A stretch of 64,000 nt of DNA from Xanthostigma xanthostigma (Eukaryota; Arthropoda; Insecta; Raphidioptera; Raphidiidae), in assembly GCA_963575645.1 (NCBI GenBank), contig OY754465.1, positions 57,621,901-57,685,900 of the forward strand. Direction: 5' to 3'. Position numbers and translations under genes: made by a program. Numbering within the stretch: position 1 is the stretch's first letter; every line of letters begins with the position of its first letter. The notes under the pieces were generated by a model. The model made no database searches and was not told the origin of the DNA. It was given only the letters and a program-made list of their open reading frames with translations. This document shows, one piece after another, positions 46,600-56,436 of this stretch.

Positions 46600-47270
46600 T
46601 TTGGTGACTCTATATTCTCTCTTAGTCTTTTATTTTATTATTTGAAACTGTCGTTATTTTATTTCTGTTAACGTTGAATTAGCAAATTTGCTTGATTTTA
46701 TAGCGACAGGACTAGTACTATTAATTATCACACAAATGAAAAATTTACAGGTAACAGGTCAAACAAAAATTAGATAGTTTAGAGATAAAATTACAACAAA
46801 AACTGCCGGAATTGTCTACCATTCAATTTTCTTGCTGGTTTTTCAAATAGGAGCGTCTGCTTTGCTGTTTGTCTGTTTGTAGTGGAGTCACTAAAAATTG
46901 CTGTATTAAACCAACAATTTCACTTGAACGCACTAGAATTAAAATACGGTTCCTTCAAAACGGACATTCACCCGAACGAACGTGATAAAAAACTGATCCA
47001 AAAGTAAAGCAAAATTGTTGAAAACGGGATGTTTGAATATTTTAATAGATTTTATATAAGTAAATAGATTTCCAGAACCAAGTTCTCATTAATTTTTTCG
47101 AGCTATGAATATGGCATTATTATTTAATACGCGCGCGGTGTTGTATTATTGAAAACCAACTCTTAATTCAATTGCACAATCATTTAATTGTTCCGCGTAA
47201 AACCAAACTCATTACGACGGTGTTAATTGAAAATCTATCAGTTCGTATTATAAAATGGCTGGTCGTGGAG
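46600..47270. other. Gene-free stretch
   Basis: Sequence downstream of the candidate promoter. No long frame, no gag or RT motif and no splice-supported exon was recognised. Confidence 0.3.
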
Positions 47271-47277
47271 AGGGTGT

Positions 47278-47530
47278 AAAGGCCGCTGCACACGAGGCTA
47301 GAAACGCTGCTAGATTCTTTGCTAGATTTGCCTACTAGTTTTCTTGATTGCTGTTAAGTGCTCGCTTCACACGAGACTATTTTTCACACTTGATTTGTGG
47401 ATAGATCTGGTGCGCGCGCAAAGACAGTTCGAATATAAACACAGAGCAAAACGTGTCTGTTGTCTGACCCTGAACAAAATGCGACACCATGTTGGTTTGT
47501 GGGTGTTTGTTCAAGTGCCCACGTGACAAG
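47278..47530 (-). mobile_element. Family B MITE, partial copy joined to family C
   Basis: AAGGCCGCTGCACACGAGGC begins the element. The interior (GTGCTCGCTTCACACGAGAC, ATGTTGGTTTGTGGG, GCCCACGTGACAAGATACTG) is inverse to that of 48025-48453. It stops at about 47530, just short of a family C segment that begins near 47545. Confidence 0.65.
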
Positions 47531-47544
47531 ATACTGCTTTCTAA

Positions 47545-47640
47545 TTGGTAATCCCACCAATGCGTAAATGTTAGACTTTCTGCCTTACAATTGATGCCGA
47601 AAGTATGCCTTTTCGAGGTATGAAGAAAAAACAAATTAAA
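47545..47640. repeat. Family C repeat, fragment
   Basis: GGTAATCCCACCAATGCGTAA, TTAGACTTTCTGCC and CGAGGTATGAAGAAAA match 53908-53998. Only the right part of the family is present. Confidence 0.6.
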
Positions 47641-48024
47641 ACTGTTTTCTGTTAATTTAAAAGGTTGCATAAGTGTCTACAAAGAACTCATTTGGGGCTA
47701 TTTTGTGCGACAGTATACTTTCACGTGTTTTCAGGAAACGTTTGACACGCGACTCTCGTAAATACGAAGACCAGACGAATTTATGCTTGTCGAAAGTCAA
47801 CATTTCCATTGAATCGGCCAGGTTAGAAGTTAAATGCAGATTAAAGTGATGAACGTTGATTCCATTCTCTCGTTCGTATTATTAATTATAAATGAGTAGA
47901 CGTGTGAAAGAATTTAATGCGCTGTAAATACGTGTGGGCAGCATCCCGTCCCACTTTTGCGCGGCTGCTAGACGACTCAGTCCATTCATATTACGCGGAA
48001 CGTAGCCACCGACTGCGAACTATT

Positions 48025-48453
48025 AAAGCCGCTGCACACGAAGCTGGAAACATTGCTTGGACTTTTGCTGACCGGCAGGGTGGCTACGAGGCCTGAAATG
48101 ACGTCACTGCGGGCTTGCTTGCTAGCTCGCAAGATAGATGTTAATATTAGAACAGGGGCTATTTTTCTTGCTAGGTCCTTTGTTTGATCTGAGCAAGAAC
48201 CAATCAGGAAAAAGTATCATGTCACGTGGGCGACATGCACAAATGCCCACAAACCAACATGGCGTCATTCTAGTCAGATAACAGACACCTTTTGCTAGCT
48301 GTTTATATTTCAACCATTCACAAAATAAGCTTGAAAAGACGTCTTGTGTGAAGCGAGCACATAAAATCAGTTAAGAAAGCCAGCGCCAGAAGATTAGTTG
48401 TCAAATCTAGCAAGGAATCTAGCGGAAAATCCAGCCTCGTGTGCAGCGGCTTT
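48025..48453 (+). mobile_element. Family B MITE, complete copy
   Basis: The terminal repeats are AAAGCCGCTGCACACGAAGC and the inverse CTCGTGTGCAGCGGCTTT. Interior landmarks are CTGACCGGCAGGGTGGCTAC, AGGGGCTATTTTTCTTGCTAG and CTTGAAAAGACGTCTTGTGTG. No clear target duplication was found, so superfamily is open. No frame of significance. Confidence 0.78.
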
Positions 48454-48506
48454 TATTTAAAAGATCGAACGTTGGGATGGGATATTTCGAGTGAAAATAG
48501 TCTTAA

Positions 48507-48940
48507 GGTCGCTGCACACGAAGCTGCATTTTCCGCTAGATTTGACTACTAGTTTTCTAGCGCTGGTTTTCTTGATTGCTTTTATGTGCTCGCTCCACAC
48601 GAGACGTCTTTTCAAGCTTGTTTTGTGGATAGATCTGGTGCACGCACAGCGACAGTTCAAACATAAAAACAGAGCAAAACGTGTCTGTTGTCTGACTCTG
48701 AGCAGAATGGCGCCCATGATGGTTTATGAACGTTTGTTAATGTCGCCCACGTGACAAGATATCTACTGTTTCCTGATTTGTTCTTGATCAGAGCAAGCAG
48801 ACCACCTAGCAAGAAAAATAGCCCCTATTCTAATTTTAAAATCCATCTTGTGAGCGATCCCGCAGTGACGTCATTTCCAGCCTCGTACCCAGCCTGCCGG
48901 GCAGCCGAAGTCCAAGTAGTGTTTCCAGCTTTAAGAACGA
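48507..48940 (-). mobile_element. Family B MITE, copy in opposite orientation
   Basis: It starts AAGGTCGCTGCACACGAAGC and runs through CTAGTTTTCTAGCGCTGG, GTGCTCGCTCCACACGAGAC and CCCACGTGACAAGATA to CAGCCTGCCGGGCAGCC and GTGTTTCCAGCTTT. The far terminus has lost its CACACG part. It faces the copy at 48025-48453 across about 53 bases. The 75-87-codon frames here are by-products. Confidence 0.7.
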
Positions 48941-48959
48941 CTCCAGCATTTTGTTGGTT

Positions 48960-49730
48960 TGTTGCCTCAGCAATATGAATGCACCACATACGGAAAGCTC
49001 TTTCAGACATAAACAATTCGCGTGTTCATACAATTGTTCGAGTGTGTGTATGTATATTAGACGTTGGATGGTTCAATCAATCATGGCCCCATGGCCCACT
49101 GATCTCATTCTCTCGACCTCCAACCTCAAACTCTTCGCATAACCTCACTTTTTCCCGTTTTCCTTCACGACTTATCTCAATAACCAATCGTACCGTAACA
49201 TTTTAATAACAGTATTACATTATGGTTTTTCTTACGGACATTCTTTCCTGTTTTCTTTGGACAAGAGATTTCACTGATTGTAATTGAATACCAGGAAAAT
49301 TCAGCGATGTTGAATTTTTATCTACTATTTTATTAAATTTTTTCATGTGGAACAGAACAAAATATATTTCAGGATTATAACAAAACAGTATCATTTATAA
49401 AACCGATCTTGTTAACCTTTTTTTGCTCGTGTTCTTTCCTTCCTTCACGTTATAGATTTGATTAAAAAAATTATGCTTTGTCATTTATACCCGTCAATAA
49501 TACTTTATTATATTTATTTATGATAATGTACTAGTTTTTGCCCGCGAGTAAGCCTACTTGGACTAAATATAAAGGAGAATATTAATTTCATTTTAATCGC
49601 AACCAAGAAAGTGTTATAAACTCAACTGCATATAAACATTATTATGTATAGAACTTGTCGCTGAATATTTATATAAATTGCGTAATATATGGAGAATATT
49701 CTGGTTTTTGAATTACCAGCACAAATATAT
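48960..49730. other. Gene-free stretch
   Basis: Only overlapping short frames and AT-rich sequence. TTTTTGCCCGCGAGTAAGCC (49535) may be a retroposon terminus. Confidence 0.3.
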
Positions 49731-49735
49731 TGTTA

Positions 49736-50333
49736 CTAGTGTGACCTGTGCGAATTATTCGCACTAAATAAGTAGGTATAATAATTATCACTCTACAAAA
49801 TTATTTTTTAAATATGATTGCAGGTATTCAATTCGTTTCTAATTTTGCACACTGATGCTTATAACGTTCTTCTTTTTGTTGAATTACAATATAAAGCTCA
49901 GATGACAGATCGAAGAAATATTTCACTAAAATTGTCATATAGAGGCGCAAGTAGCAAAAGCGTTGAGCTAAGCCGTCAGATGGCATCATGCAGCATTGCT
50001 GTGACGTTGTTCAGCGTTGTTCGCTGTTTCAAAATTAAAGCCGTCAGATGGCAGTATGCAGTATTGTGTCTGTTGTATTACAATATGAAGGTCAGATGAC
50101 AGATCGAAGTGTTGACGTTGTTTCAAAATTAAAGCCGTCAGATGGCAGACGTTGTTCAGAGTTGCTGTATTTTAATTAATTTACAAAAACAAAAGCAATA
50201 ATAAATTTTTTAGTTGTCGATGTCAGTAGAGCAAGCAATTATCTGTAAAATGATATATAATTTATGTGGAGAAATTGTGAGGTTTTTCTAAAAAGGGAGG
50301 CAAAAATTCTTAACCTTAGTGTAATAATATATG
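49736..50333 (+). mobile_element. Family F retroposon-like element, copy 3
   Basis: The start ACTAGTGTGACCTGTGCGAA and the whole order of motifs match 13421-13895. It holds at least three GCCGTCAGATGGCA units, each followed by a variant of GACGTTGTTTCAAAATTAAAG or GTATGCAGTATTG, so it is about 120 bases longer. It ends TAATAATATATGTGATAAC. A 93-codon frame across the units is not conserved in the other copies. Confidence 0.68.
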
Positions 50334-51395
50334 TGATAACTTGTGAATTGCGCAACCAATTTTAATTATAAATCGCTTAAAAGTGCATAAAAACGTGTCA
50401 GCGGTTTTAGAGGGTAAAGACGCTACTATAATTTATTCTAATAGTTTTTATTAGGTTCGTTCCAAGCAGCCAAAATGAATAAATACGCAGTAGCTAAAAC
50501 GTGTTCTAAAATCGCCACTGACAGCTTCGTTTTACCTAATGCGCATGCGGGTGCCGGTTTCGTTACCGTTTCCTGACTGCTTGGAGCGAACTTATTGTAG
50601 CTTTGGGTTCAAAATTATCAAAGTTTGGTAAATGTTACGGTCAAATTTACCCGAAATATGGTCAAAATTCACCCAAAAAACTATCAAAATTCATTCAAAA
50701 ATTTTATATGATATTGATAGTCAATCAATAATAACTATTTTTTACTATACGATAAGTGATCATTCTTAAAAAAATGTATTAAACATTTATGATAATAAAC
50801 CAATTTTTGTGAACCTTTCACACCTGGGGGCCCGGGGTTTAAGTCTTATGTAGATCCACCCCTGTATTTGCTGTTAATAGGAAAGATGCTCAGTTGATTG
50901 AGATTGGAACTATGGAGCTACCAGGTTTATTAGTAATTGAAGAAATATTTAATGTTAATCATATTCGTAATTCCCTAGGTTTGGATTAATTTCCGCTTCT
51001 ATAACAAGTTTATTCGAGCACTAATAAATCTATTTTGCTTCCTTCGTGAAATACAAATATGTACACAGGTTGAACGGAAAATTCAATTACTATTTCATGT
51101 TCGATGCATTTTCCATACACCGTGCTGCAAAGAAATCGCATAAACTCCCACAATTTGTCAATTTCTTTAAATCAAAATCGCTCTTTTATAAAAGATCTAC
51201 ATTGATTTTTAAATTTAAACGATTTGAAGTTAATGAAAATTTGGAATCTAAGGCTGTTTGCAAACGAAAATAAATACTAAACTATTTTTTTTAATTAGAA
51301 TTGTTTGTTAATTTGATGCACTTCAAACAGACAAATGTTTGTTTTTTTGACAGAGCTAGTCCAAGCGCCGAAGGTAAAAAATCATTCCGATTTTA
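50334..51395. other. Gene-free stretch
   Basis: TAGGTTCGTTCCAAGCAGCC (50452) and its inverse AACGGGTGC..GACTGCTTGGAGCGAAC (ending 50592) bound about 145 bases with short inverted ends, a possible small TIR element. A TCAAAATTCACCCAAA-type tandem motif occupies 50640-50700. No gene. Confidence 0.4.
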
Positions 51396-51401
51396 TAGAG
51401 G

Positions 51402-52610
51402 ACTAGCGGTCCCGCCCGGTTTCACCCGGGTGCAAAAGAACGAATGGGGAAGGAAGGGATATGAGTACACACATTCATCTTAGTTTACCGAGATGAATGT
51501 TGTGTCCAATTTTCATGATGATCGGAGTTACCGTTCAAAAGTTTTTGTCGATAAAGAGCAGTATTTAAACTTTTTGTAACTAATAATTTTTTTTAAATTA
51601 ATTAAATAAAATTAAAATAAATTTAAATGTACCTAAGCCTTAGAAGAAAGCAATGTAAAAAAATTGGTTGTCTGTAAAGTCGGTTTACGGACGATAGTTT
51701 TACGTGATAACGTATTCCGTAATACATAACCTAAATTCTACATATAATAATTCGAATCTATGATATTGCATCTTTCGCTTCAAATTTAGGTTAATTTTAT
51801 TTATTAAATTACTCACCACCTATAAAAATAATTTTTTTTATTAACTTTCTTTCTTTCGTATTTATTTAAGTCTCATAGAGTAACTGTCATACTATTTATA
51901 AAACAATTGATTCACTGTTTATATAAAATTCCAAAACCTACTCACAATATTTAAGTATTTTCATACGTCAAAAAATTGATTTTTATAATGATAAAATTTG
52001 TAAGAAAACGATTTTTTCGAGAGATGAGACCTAGCTAAAACGATTTTTTGCCCCCCAAAATCCCTTTTCAGTAAATTTCATCCAAATCGTTAGGGCCGTT
52101 TTCGAGAAAAGCACGCACAGGGTCAGGCAGAACGTTACGCGTTACGCGTTACGAACGTTAGGAACGTTACACTTTTTCGTGCATGCAGCCGGTGTTTTAT
52201 CAATTTGTAAGATTGGTGATTCATCAATTTATAAGACGTTATCACGTCAAAAATAAAAAAAAATAAGAATATATTCACCCAACGTGGGGCTCGAGCCCAC
52301 GACCCTGATATTGACAGTCGTATGCGCTACCGATTGATCTACCTGAGGTTGTGTTCTTCCATCACTAATATGAGTATATCTAGTTAGTGCATTTTACATG
52401 AATAGAAGCTTATTTTTGAGATACTTTTTGCAACATTTTTCATTAAAGCTCCGTTCCTATAATGGTCGTAGCGTAATATTATATAGCCTATAACCTTCCT
52501 CGGTAAATGGGCTATCCAACAGAAAAAAATTTATTCAATTTGAACCAGTAGTTCCTGAGATTAGCGCGTTCAAACAAACAAATTCTTCAGCTTTATATAT
52601 TAGTATAGAT
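51402..52610 (+). mobile_element. Composite tRNA-Lys retroposon, copy 3, split by family A
   Basis: The ends match copies at 19542 and 27529. The inverted tRNA-Lys-like head is at 52349-52276 (B box region GGGCTCGAGCCCACG in plus sense) and has the same altered anticodon region as copy 2. Family A copy 4 separates AGAAAGCAATGTAAAAAA from ATAAAAAAAAATAAGAATAT, which are adjacent in copy 2. Confidence 0.72.
51663..52248 (-). mobile_element. Family A MITE, copy 4 (nested)
   Basis: It runs from ATTGGTTGTCTGTAAAGTCG to GACGTTATCACGTC in reverse orientation. The interior differs from copy 1 (TTTTGCCCCCCAAAATCCC and GTTAGGGCCGTTTTCGAGAA are unique). Near the right end AACGTTACGCGTTACGCGTT and GAACGTTACAC form a small ACGTTACG-type array, shared with copy 5. 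Confidence 0.75.
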
Positions 52611-53195
52611 GAAACTTTAAGAAAATATAGTATAGTGACTTTAATCAGTTTTTAGGAAACCCTGCAGCGAGAACCTAATCCGACATTTCCGAATTTGTTG
52701 GTCGGTAAGAGGTCTTTAGGGGCCTTGTATGGTTCCCGTCTTAAATAAAACTCAAACATATTGGCAACTCAGTTTTAATCATGTTATTACACTAAAAAAA
52801 GAAACATTAATAGGTCCAGCACGACAAAACACTAATTGCAGGTCACTGCCTGACGGTCGTTGCTCGCTGCTGATTGCAGGTGCAGGTCTAATGTGCGCTA
52901 CTTCGTTAAATAACATGGGAACCTTTGCAAACAAGCTTTTTTGCTTATTATGCTGGTCGTGCACATTCATGCTTGACAGGTGTGCGCGGTATTTTTGACA
53001 ATTAAATAGTTACACTACAAGCTTTAGGCATCATGACGCGCAGTGCAAAGTATCAAACTTTCGGCCAGTGTGGTGTATACTATTTTTCTTCATACCTAGG
53101 TCGTAAGTACGCTTATTAAATACATTAATTAATTAACTACTTATTATTTACATAAAAAAACAGATCAATTCCAAGCAAGCAGATTTGAGGTTATA
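52611..53195. other. Gene-free stretch
   Basis: The 89- and 63-codon frames at 52729-52998 lie antisense to one another. Neither has a recognised motif. No element ends. Confidence 0.3.
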
Positions 53196-53201
53196 TGTAA
53201 T

Positions 53202-53494
53202 AAATATAGTTTAAAAAAAACTAGAAAACACGCTTTATATCGAACTAAAAAGTAAAAAATATTTTTTTTTAAAATAAGCTTAAAACAATAATGAATAAAA
53301 AATACAAGTATTATTGTGAAAAAAGCGTGGGGCGCTTTGTTCCACATTTTCGTACATCGAGCGCCCCACGCTTTTCACAATAATACTTGTATTTTTTATT
53401 CAGTATTGTTTTAAGCTTATTTTTAAAAAAATATTTTTTACTTTTTAGTTCGATATAAAGCGTGTTTTTTTAGTTTTTATTAAACTATATTTAT
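53202..53494. repeat. Foldback element with about 135-base arms
   Basis: Arm 53202-53336 and arm 53360-53494 are nearly perfect inverses with only about 23 bases between. They contain ATCGAACTAAAAAGTAAAAA, AATACAAGTATTATTGTGAA and AGCGTGGGGCGCT. CTTTTTAGTTCGAT is repeated once more at 53501. It runs into the tRNA-Leu-like head at 53555-53650. Confidence 0.75.
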
Positions 53495-53554
53495 TTTCCA
53501 CTTTTTAGTTCGATTTATTGTCAAAAATTTGCCGAAAAATAAAAAACAATTTTT

Positions 53555-53650
53555 TTTCGGCGTGGACGGGATTAGAACCAACGACCCGTGATTCCGAGAG
53601 TTGACGTCAGCGAAGACCCGTGCCTTAGACCGCACGGCTAACCATTGTAG
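53555..53650 (-). repeat. tRNA-Leu-like SINE head
   Basis: The minus strand reads GGTTAGCCGTGCGGTCTAAG then GCACGGGTCTTC, an A box region typical of class II tRNA-Leu. A long variable arm (CTCTCGGAATCACGGG) follows, then the B box-like GGTTCTAATCCCGTC. The acceptor stem is not complete (5' CAATGGT against the 3' end), so a SINE origin is preferred over a tRNA gene. The body would be the adjacent foldback. Confidence 0.65.
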
Positions 53651-53775
53651 ATACAGTGCTGGCATATTATACTACAGTAATAAACCACTTGCTGTAGTCC
53701 AAACGAAGGTTACAAACAAACAAACATCAATACATACATACAAACTTACAAGTGAAGTTAATATAAAACGTGTAA

Positions 53776-53998
53776 AAACATGGATGACAGCTGTTCGCGA
53801 CTATTAGCTATGGACTATTTGCTCTGGAAACGACATCTAAACAACAGTTGATAGGTTATTTTTTCTTTACTGCCGCCCGAACGTACGTACTTCCCGCATC
53901 AGTGCGTGTAATCCCGCCAATGCGTAAATATTAGACTTTCTGCCTGACAATTGATGTCGAAAGTATGTACTTTCGATCGAGGTATGAAGAAAATAAGT
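53776..53998. repeat. Family C repeat, copy 2
   Basis: ATGACAGCTGTTCGCGACTAT starts the match and GTACTTTCGATCGAGGTATG ends it. It is the inverse of 21411-21630, with AACAACAGTTGATAGG and CTTTACTGCCGC(C)CGAACGT as middle landmarks. No frame. Confidence 0.6.
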
Positions 53999-54004
53999 TT
54001 TTCG

Positions 54005-54470
54005 TTTCGTACAAAGTATTTGAAGAGGCCATGATCAGACTTCTCAGTGACGTGCGGTGTAACGCTTGATGTTTCGGTAAGCGCTACCTCCTCCTCCCCT
54101 TCCTCATTTGTCGCGTACTTCTCTCTACCTGTCTTTTCTCCGTCGCGTCTTTTTACGGGGTGAACATTTATTTTATATCGATTTTAACAAGTCTCACTAA
54201 AAATGAAAATGTTTGTTCTAAGCCAAGTTTGTTGTCAAATCAATAATTTTTTATTTAAAACATTTTTTTTTGATCTGGTAAAATTTTTGGGTTCTTATAT
54301 GTATCCAGTAATAACTTCATTTAACTTGTTCTTTTTCTGATACATCTTTTTTGCGGGGGTGAATATTTATTTTATATCGAATTCACAATAATTATAAAAA
54401 TACCAATCCTACAGAATGTCGACAAATTAATGCACATAATTATGTAATTAAGTTATAAGATTTATTACGG
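54005..54470. other. Gene-free stretch with a short repeated block
   Basis: GGGGTGAACATTTATTTTATATCGA (54157) and GGGGTGAATATTTATTTTATATCGA (54355) begin two similar segments about 198 bases apart, each preceded by TTTTTnCG. Nothing else recognised. Confidence 0.35.
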
Positions 54471-54489
54471 GTATGTGGACAAATCTAAC

Positions 54490-54780
54490 ACGTTAAATGA
54501 TTGTGAAATTTGCAACGTTTCGTATTTTTATTAATACATCTTCAGGCAACTGAAACAATTACAATGAAACATAGTATATTATTATGAATAATTATAAACA
54601 TTAAAATCTGTAACAAACCTTTACAGCTTTAAGGATATGTCAAATAAACAATATACTAATCCCCACATGTTGATTGAAACTCATTTATTGCAAATAATTT
54701 GTTATATTGTAATAACTTGAAAGAAAATTATCGCATCAGTTTAGTGACAAATTAATACTTGAATTATAAATCATAAAATT
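54490..54780 (-). mobile_element. Probable 3' terminal region of the Penelope-like element
   Basis: On the minus strand GTTGCCTGAAGATGTATTAA then TAAAAATACGAAACGTTGC (54556-54517) forms CTGAAGA, a five-pair hairpin (GTATT/AATAC) and GAAAC. This layout is associated with the ends of Penelope-like elements. It lies downstream of the GIY-YIG frame on the same strand, beyond the retroposon tail at 54806-55365. Whether it is a functional hammerhead is doubtful because one extra base separates CTGAAGA from the stem. Confidence 0.5.
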
Positions 54781-54805
54781 CCAAAATAATATCCCTTTAT
54801 TTTAT

Positions 54806-55365
54806 ACTAGCCGCTACCCGCGGCTACGCCCGCGATTGAGATGGAAATCGACTTTTGACATGCATATCAGGGGAAACAATTTTCTTATTTTTCGTAAAAA
54901 ATTTTTATTTTTTTTAATAAAAAGTATCCTATGTTACTTCTAATACCTTCAAGAGTGTATGTGCAAAGTTTCATGATGATCGGTTAAGTAGTTTTTGCGT
55001 GAAAGCGTAACAAACAAACTTACATTCGCATTTATAATATTTCGTTTTCATAAAATTTGTAAGTCCGGTCCTGTCGGGCCGATTTTAATGAAATTTTAAT
55101 AGCATATTTTAATCATTACTAAAGGGTTAAATTTCAATTTTGAAACGATTCGGAGAAATTTTTCGGTATTTTTGGGCCCAAAAAATGTTTTCAACCCTTT
55201 CTTATTTTTCGTAAAAAATTTTTATTTTTTTTTAATAAAAAGTATCCTATGTTACTTCTAATACCTTCAAGGGTGTATGTGCAAAGTTTCATGATGATCG
55301 GTTAAGTAGTTTTTGCGTGAAAGCGTAACAAACACACTTACATTCGCATTTATAATATTATAATA
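54806..55365 (+). repeat. Retroposon 3' tails in tandem
   Basis: It begins ACTAGCCGCTACCCGCGGCT then ACGCCCGCG. Two direct copies of about 165 bases (54882-55048 and 55199-55363) each hold TTTTTCGTAAAAAATTTTTA, AAGTATCCTATGTTACTTCT, TTTCATGATGATCGGTTAAG and AACAAACnnACTTACATTCG then CATTTATAATAT. This is typical for the 3' ends of RTE-like LINEs or SINEs. It separates the Penelope frame from its probable terminus, so it was probably inserted later. Confidence 0.65.
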
Positions 55366-55555
55366 ATAATAATATGATTAACACTACTGCAGTAGTCATG
55401 GCACGAAAACAGCTGATAAGTGCTGGAACTAGATCAAAACGCATCAGCGTCTGTCGGTAAACATGTAAACTGCAGCGAGCGATGATTTTAAATATAATTA
55501 TTCATAAACGTAATGAAACAGTAAATTTGATAAATAAAATTAAATTAAAATATAT

Positions 55556-56197
55556 TTAAACATTTTTCAATATGTCATTGTATATAGCACTTAGACCCTG
55601 TGTATCTGAACGCAAATTCACTGTGTTATTAAGTTTAATAAACACCATTTCACTTAAATTTCTCTTCATTTTATTCTGCTCACAATGTTCTACAGTTACC
55701 TGGTCAAAGTTAAAATTATGTCCTGTATTGAAGTGGTGATTAGCCAATGCTGTTTCATTAGTTTTTAAAAAATTCACATTCTTACAATCGTTCTTATGTT
55801 GTTTTAACCTTTCTTCCAGTCTTTGCCTCGTCTGTCCTATGTAACATAATCCACAAGAGCACGGGATCTTATAAATTAGACATGACTGCTGAATTAAGGG
55901 TATTGGATCTTTCATTTTAGTATATATGGACCCAACAGTTCTTAAATTGTAAAACGCCAATTTTCCACCCCTTGACCTAATACACTTATCAACACTTAAC
56001 GATAAACCAGGAATATACGGGAATTTAAAGAAATTGTAAACCGGTCTTAGATCATTATTTCTTTCAACTAGATGATAATTCCTCAAACACCGTTCAACTA
56101 ACTTCTTAGGATAGTTGTTTTTCAGTAACAATTCTACTATCTTTTCTCGGTTTTTTTCATGAAAGTCAGCATGACTTAAACGAAATGCTCTATCCAT
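55556..56197 (-). CDS. Penelope-like element, C-terminal GIY-YIG endonuclease fragment
   Basis: The 213-residue frame corresponds to the end of a Penelope-like retroelement polyprotein. Residues 1-60 (DRAFRLSHADFHEKN, then a KNNYP motif) fit the linker between reverse transcriptase and nuclease. The GIY-YIG core follows: LIYKIPC (107-113) as the GIY part, CYIGQT (118-123) as the YIG part, and RQRLEERLKQH (124-134) with the conserved Arg. LANHHFNTGH (151-160) carries conserved His residues, and E183 in LSEMVFIKLNN is the likely catalytic Glu. The nuclease nicks the target so the RT can prime on it. The RT domain is absent: upstream of the ATG the sequence soon becomes that of the pogo-like MITE (AAAGACGGTACCTGG). 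The ATG is therefore an internal Met of a 5'-truncated copy, and function is unlikely. Confidence 0.88.
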   Translation of the reverse strand: MDRAFRLSHADFHEKNREKIVELLLKNNYPKKLVERCLRNYHLVERNNDLRPVYNFFKFPYIPGLSLSVDKCIRSRGGKLAFYNLRTVGSIYTKMKDPIPLIQQSCLIYKIPCSCGLCYIGQTRQRLEERLKQHKNDCKNVNFLKTNETALANHHFNTGHNFNFDQVTVEHCEQNKMKRNLSEMVFIKLNNTVNLRSDTQGLSAIYNDILKNV

Positions 56198-56436
56198 ATT
56201 TGACAGTAATTCCCAGGTACCGTCTTTGTAACCCTCTAAAACCTCTATAAGTGAGAAACAGAAACATGTATAAAAGAAAGACGTTTTTCACTCATGGATC
56301 TCTATAACTGAGACTATTACTTGCCTGCACATCTATAAGCGATAGTCGTACGTATTAATAGTTCCACGAAATTTAACAATGAGTCATAAATAGCTGAACT
56401 AAGTAAAATAAAATAAGACACCTTAGTATTATATTA

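Noticed and set aside
46597..46625. Definite LTR retrotransposon with primer-binding site
   Set aside because: TTTGGTGACTC resembles the start of some Gypsy-type primer sites, but no second LTR, no target duplication and no gag or pol frame is seen. It is kept only as a possibility.
48457..48754. Two opposed frames of 86 and 87 codons
   Set aside because: Both lie in family B MITEs and mirror each other antisense.
53555..53650. Functional tRNA-Leu gene
   Set aside because: The variable arm and boxes resemble tRNA-Leu, but the acceptor stem is incomplete and the module is fused to a repeat.
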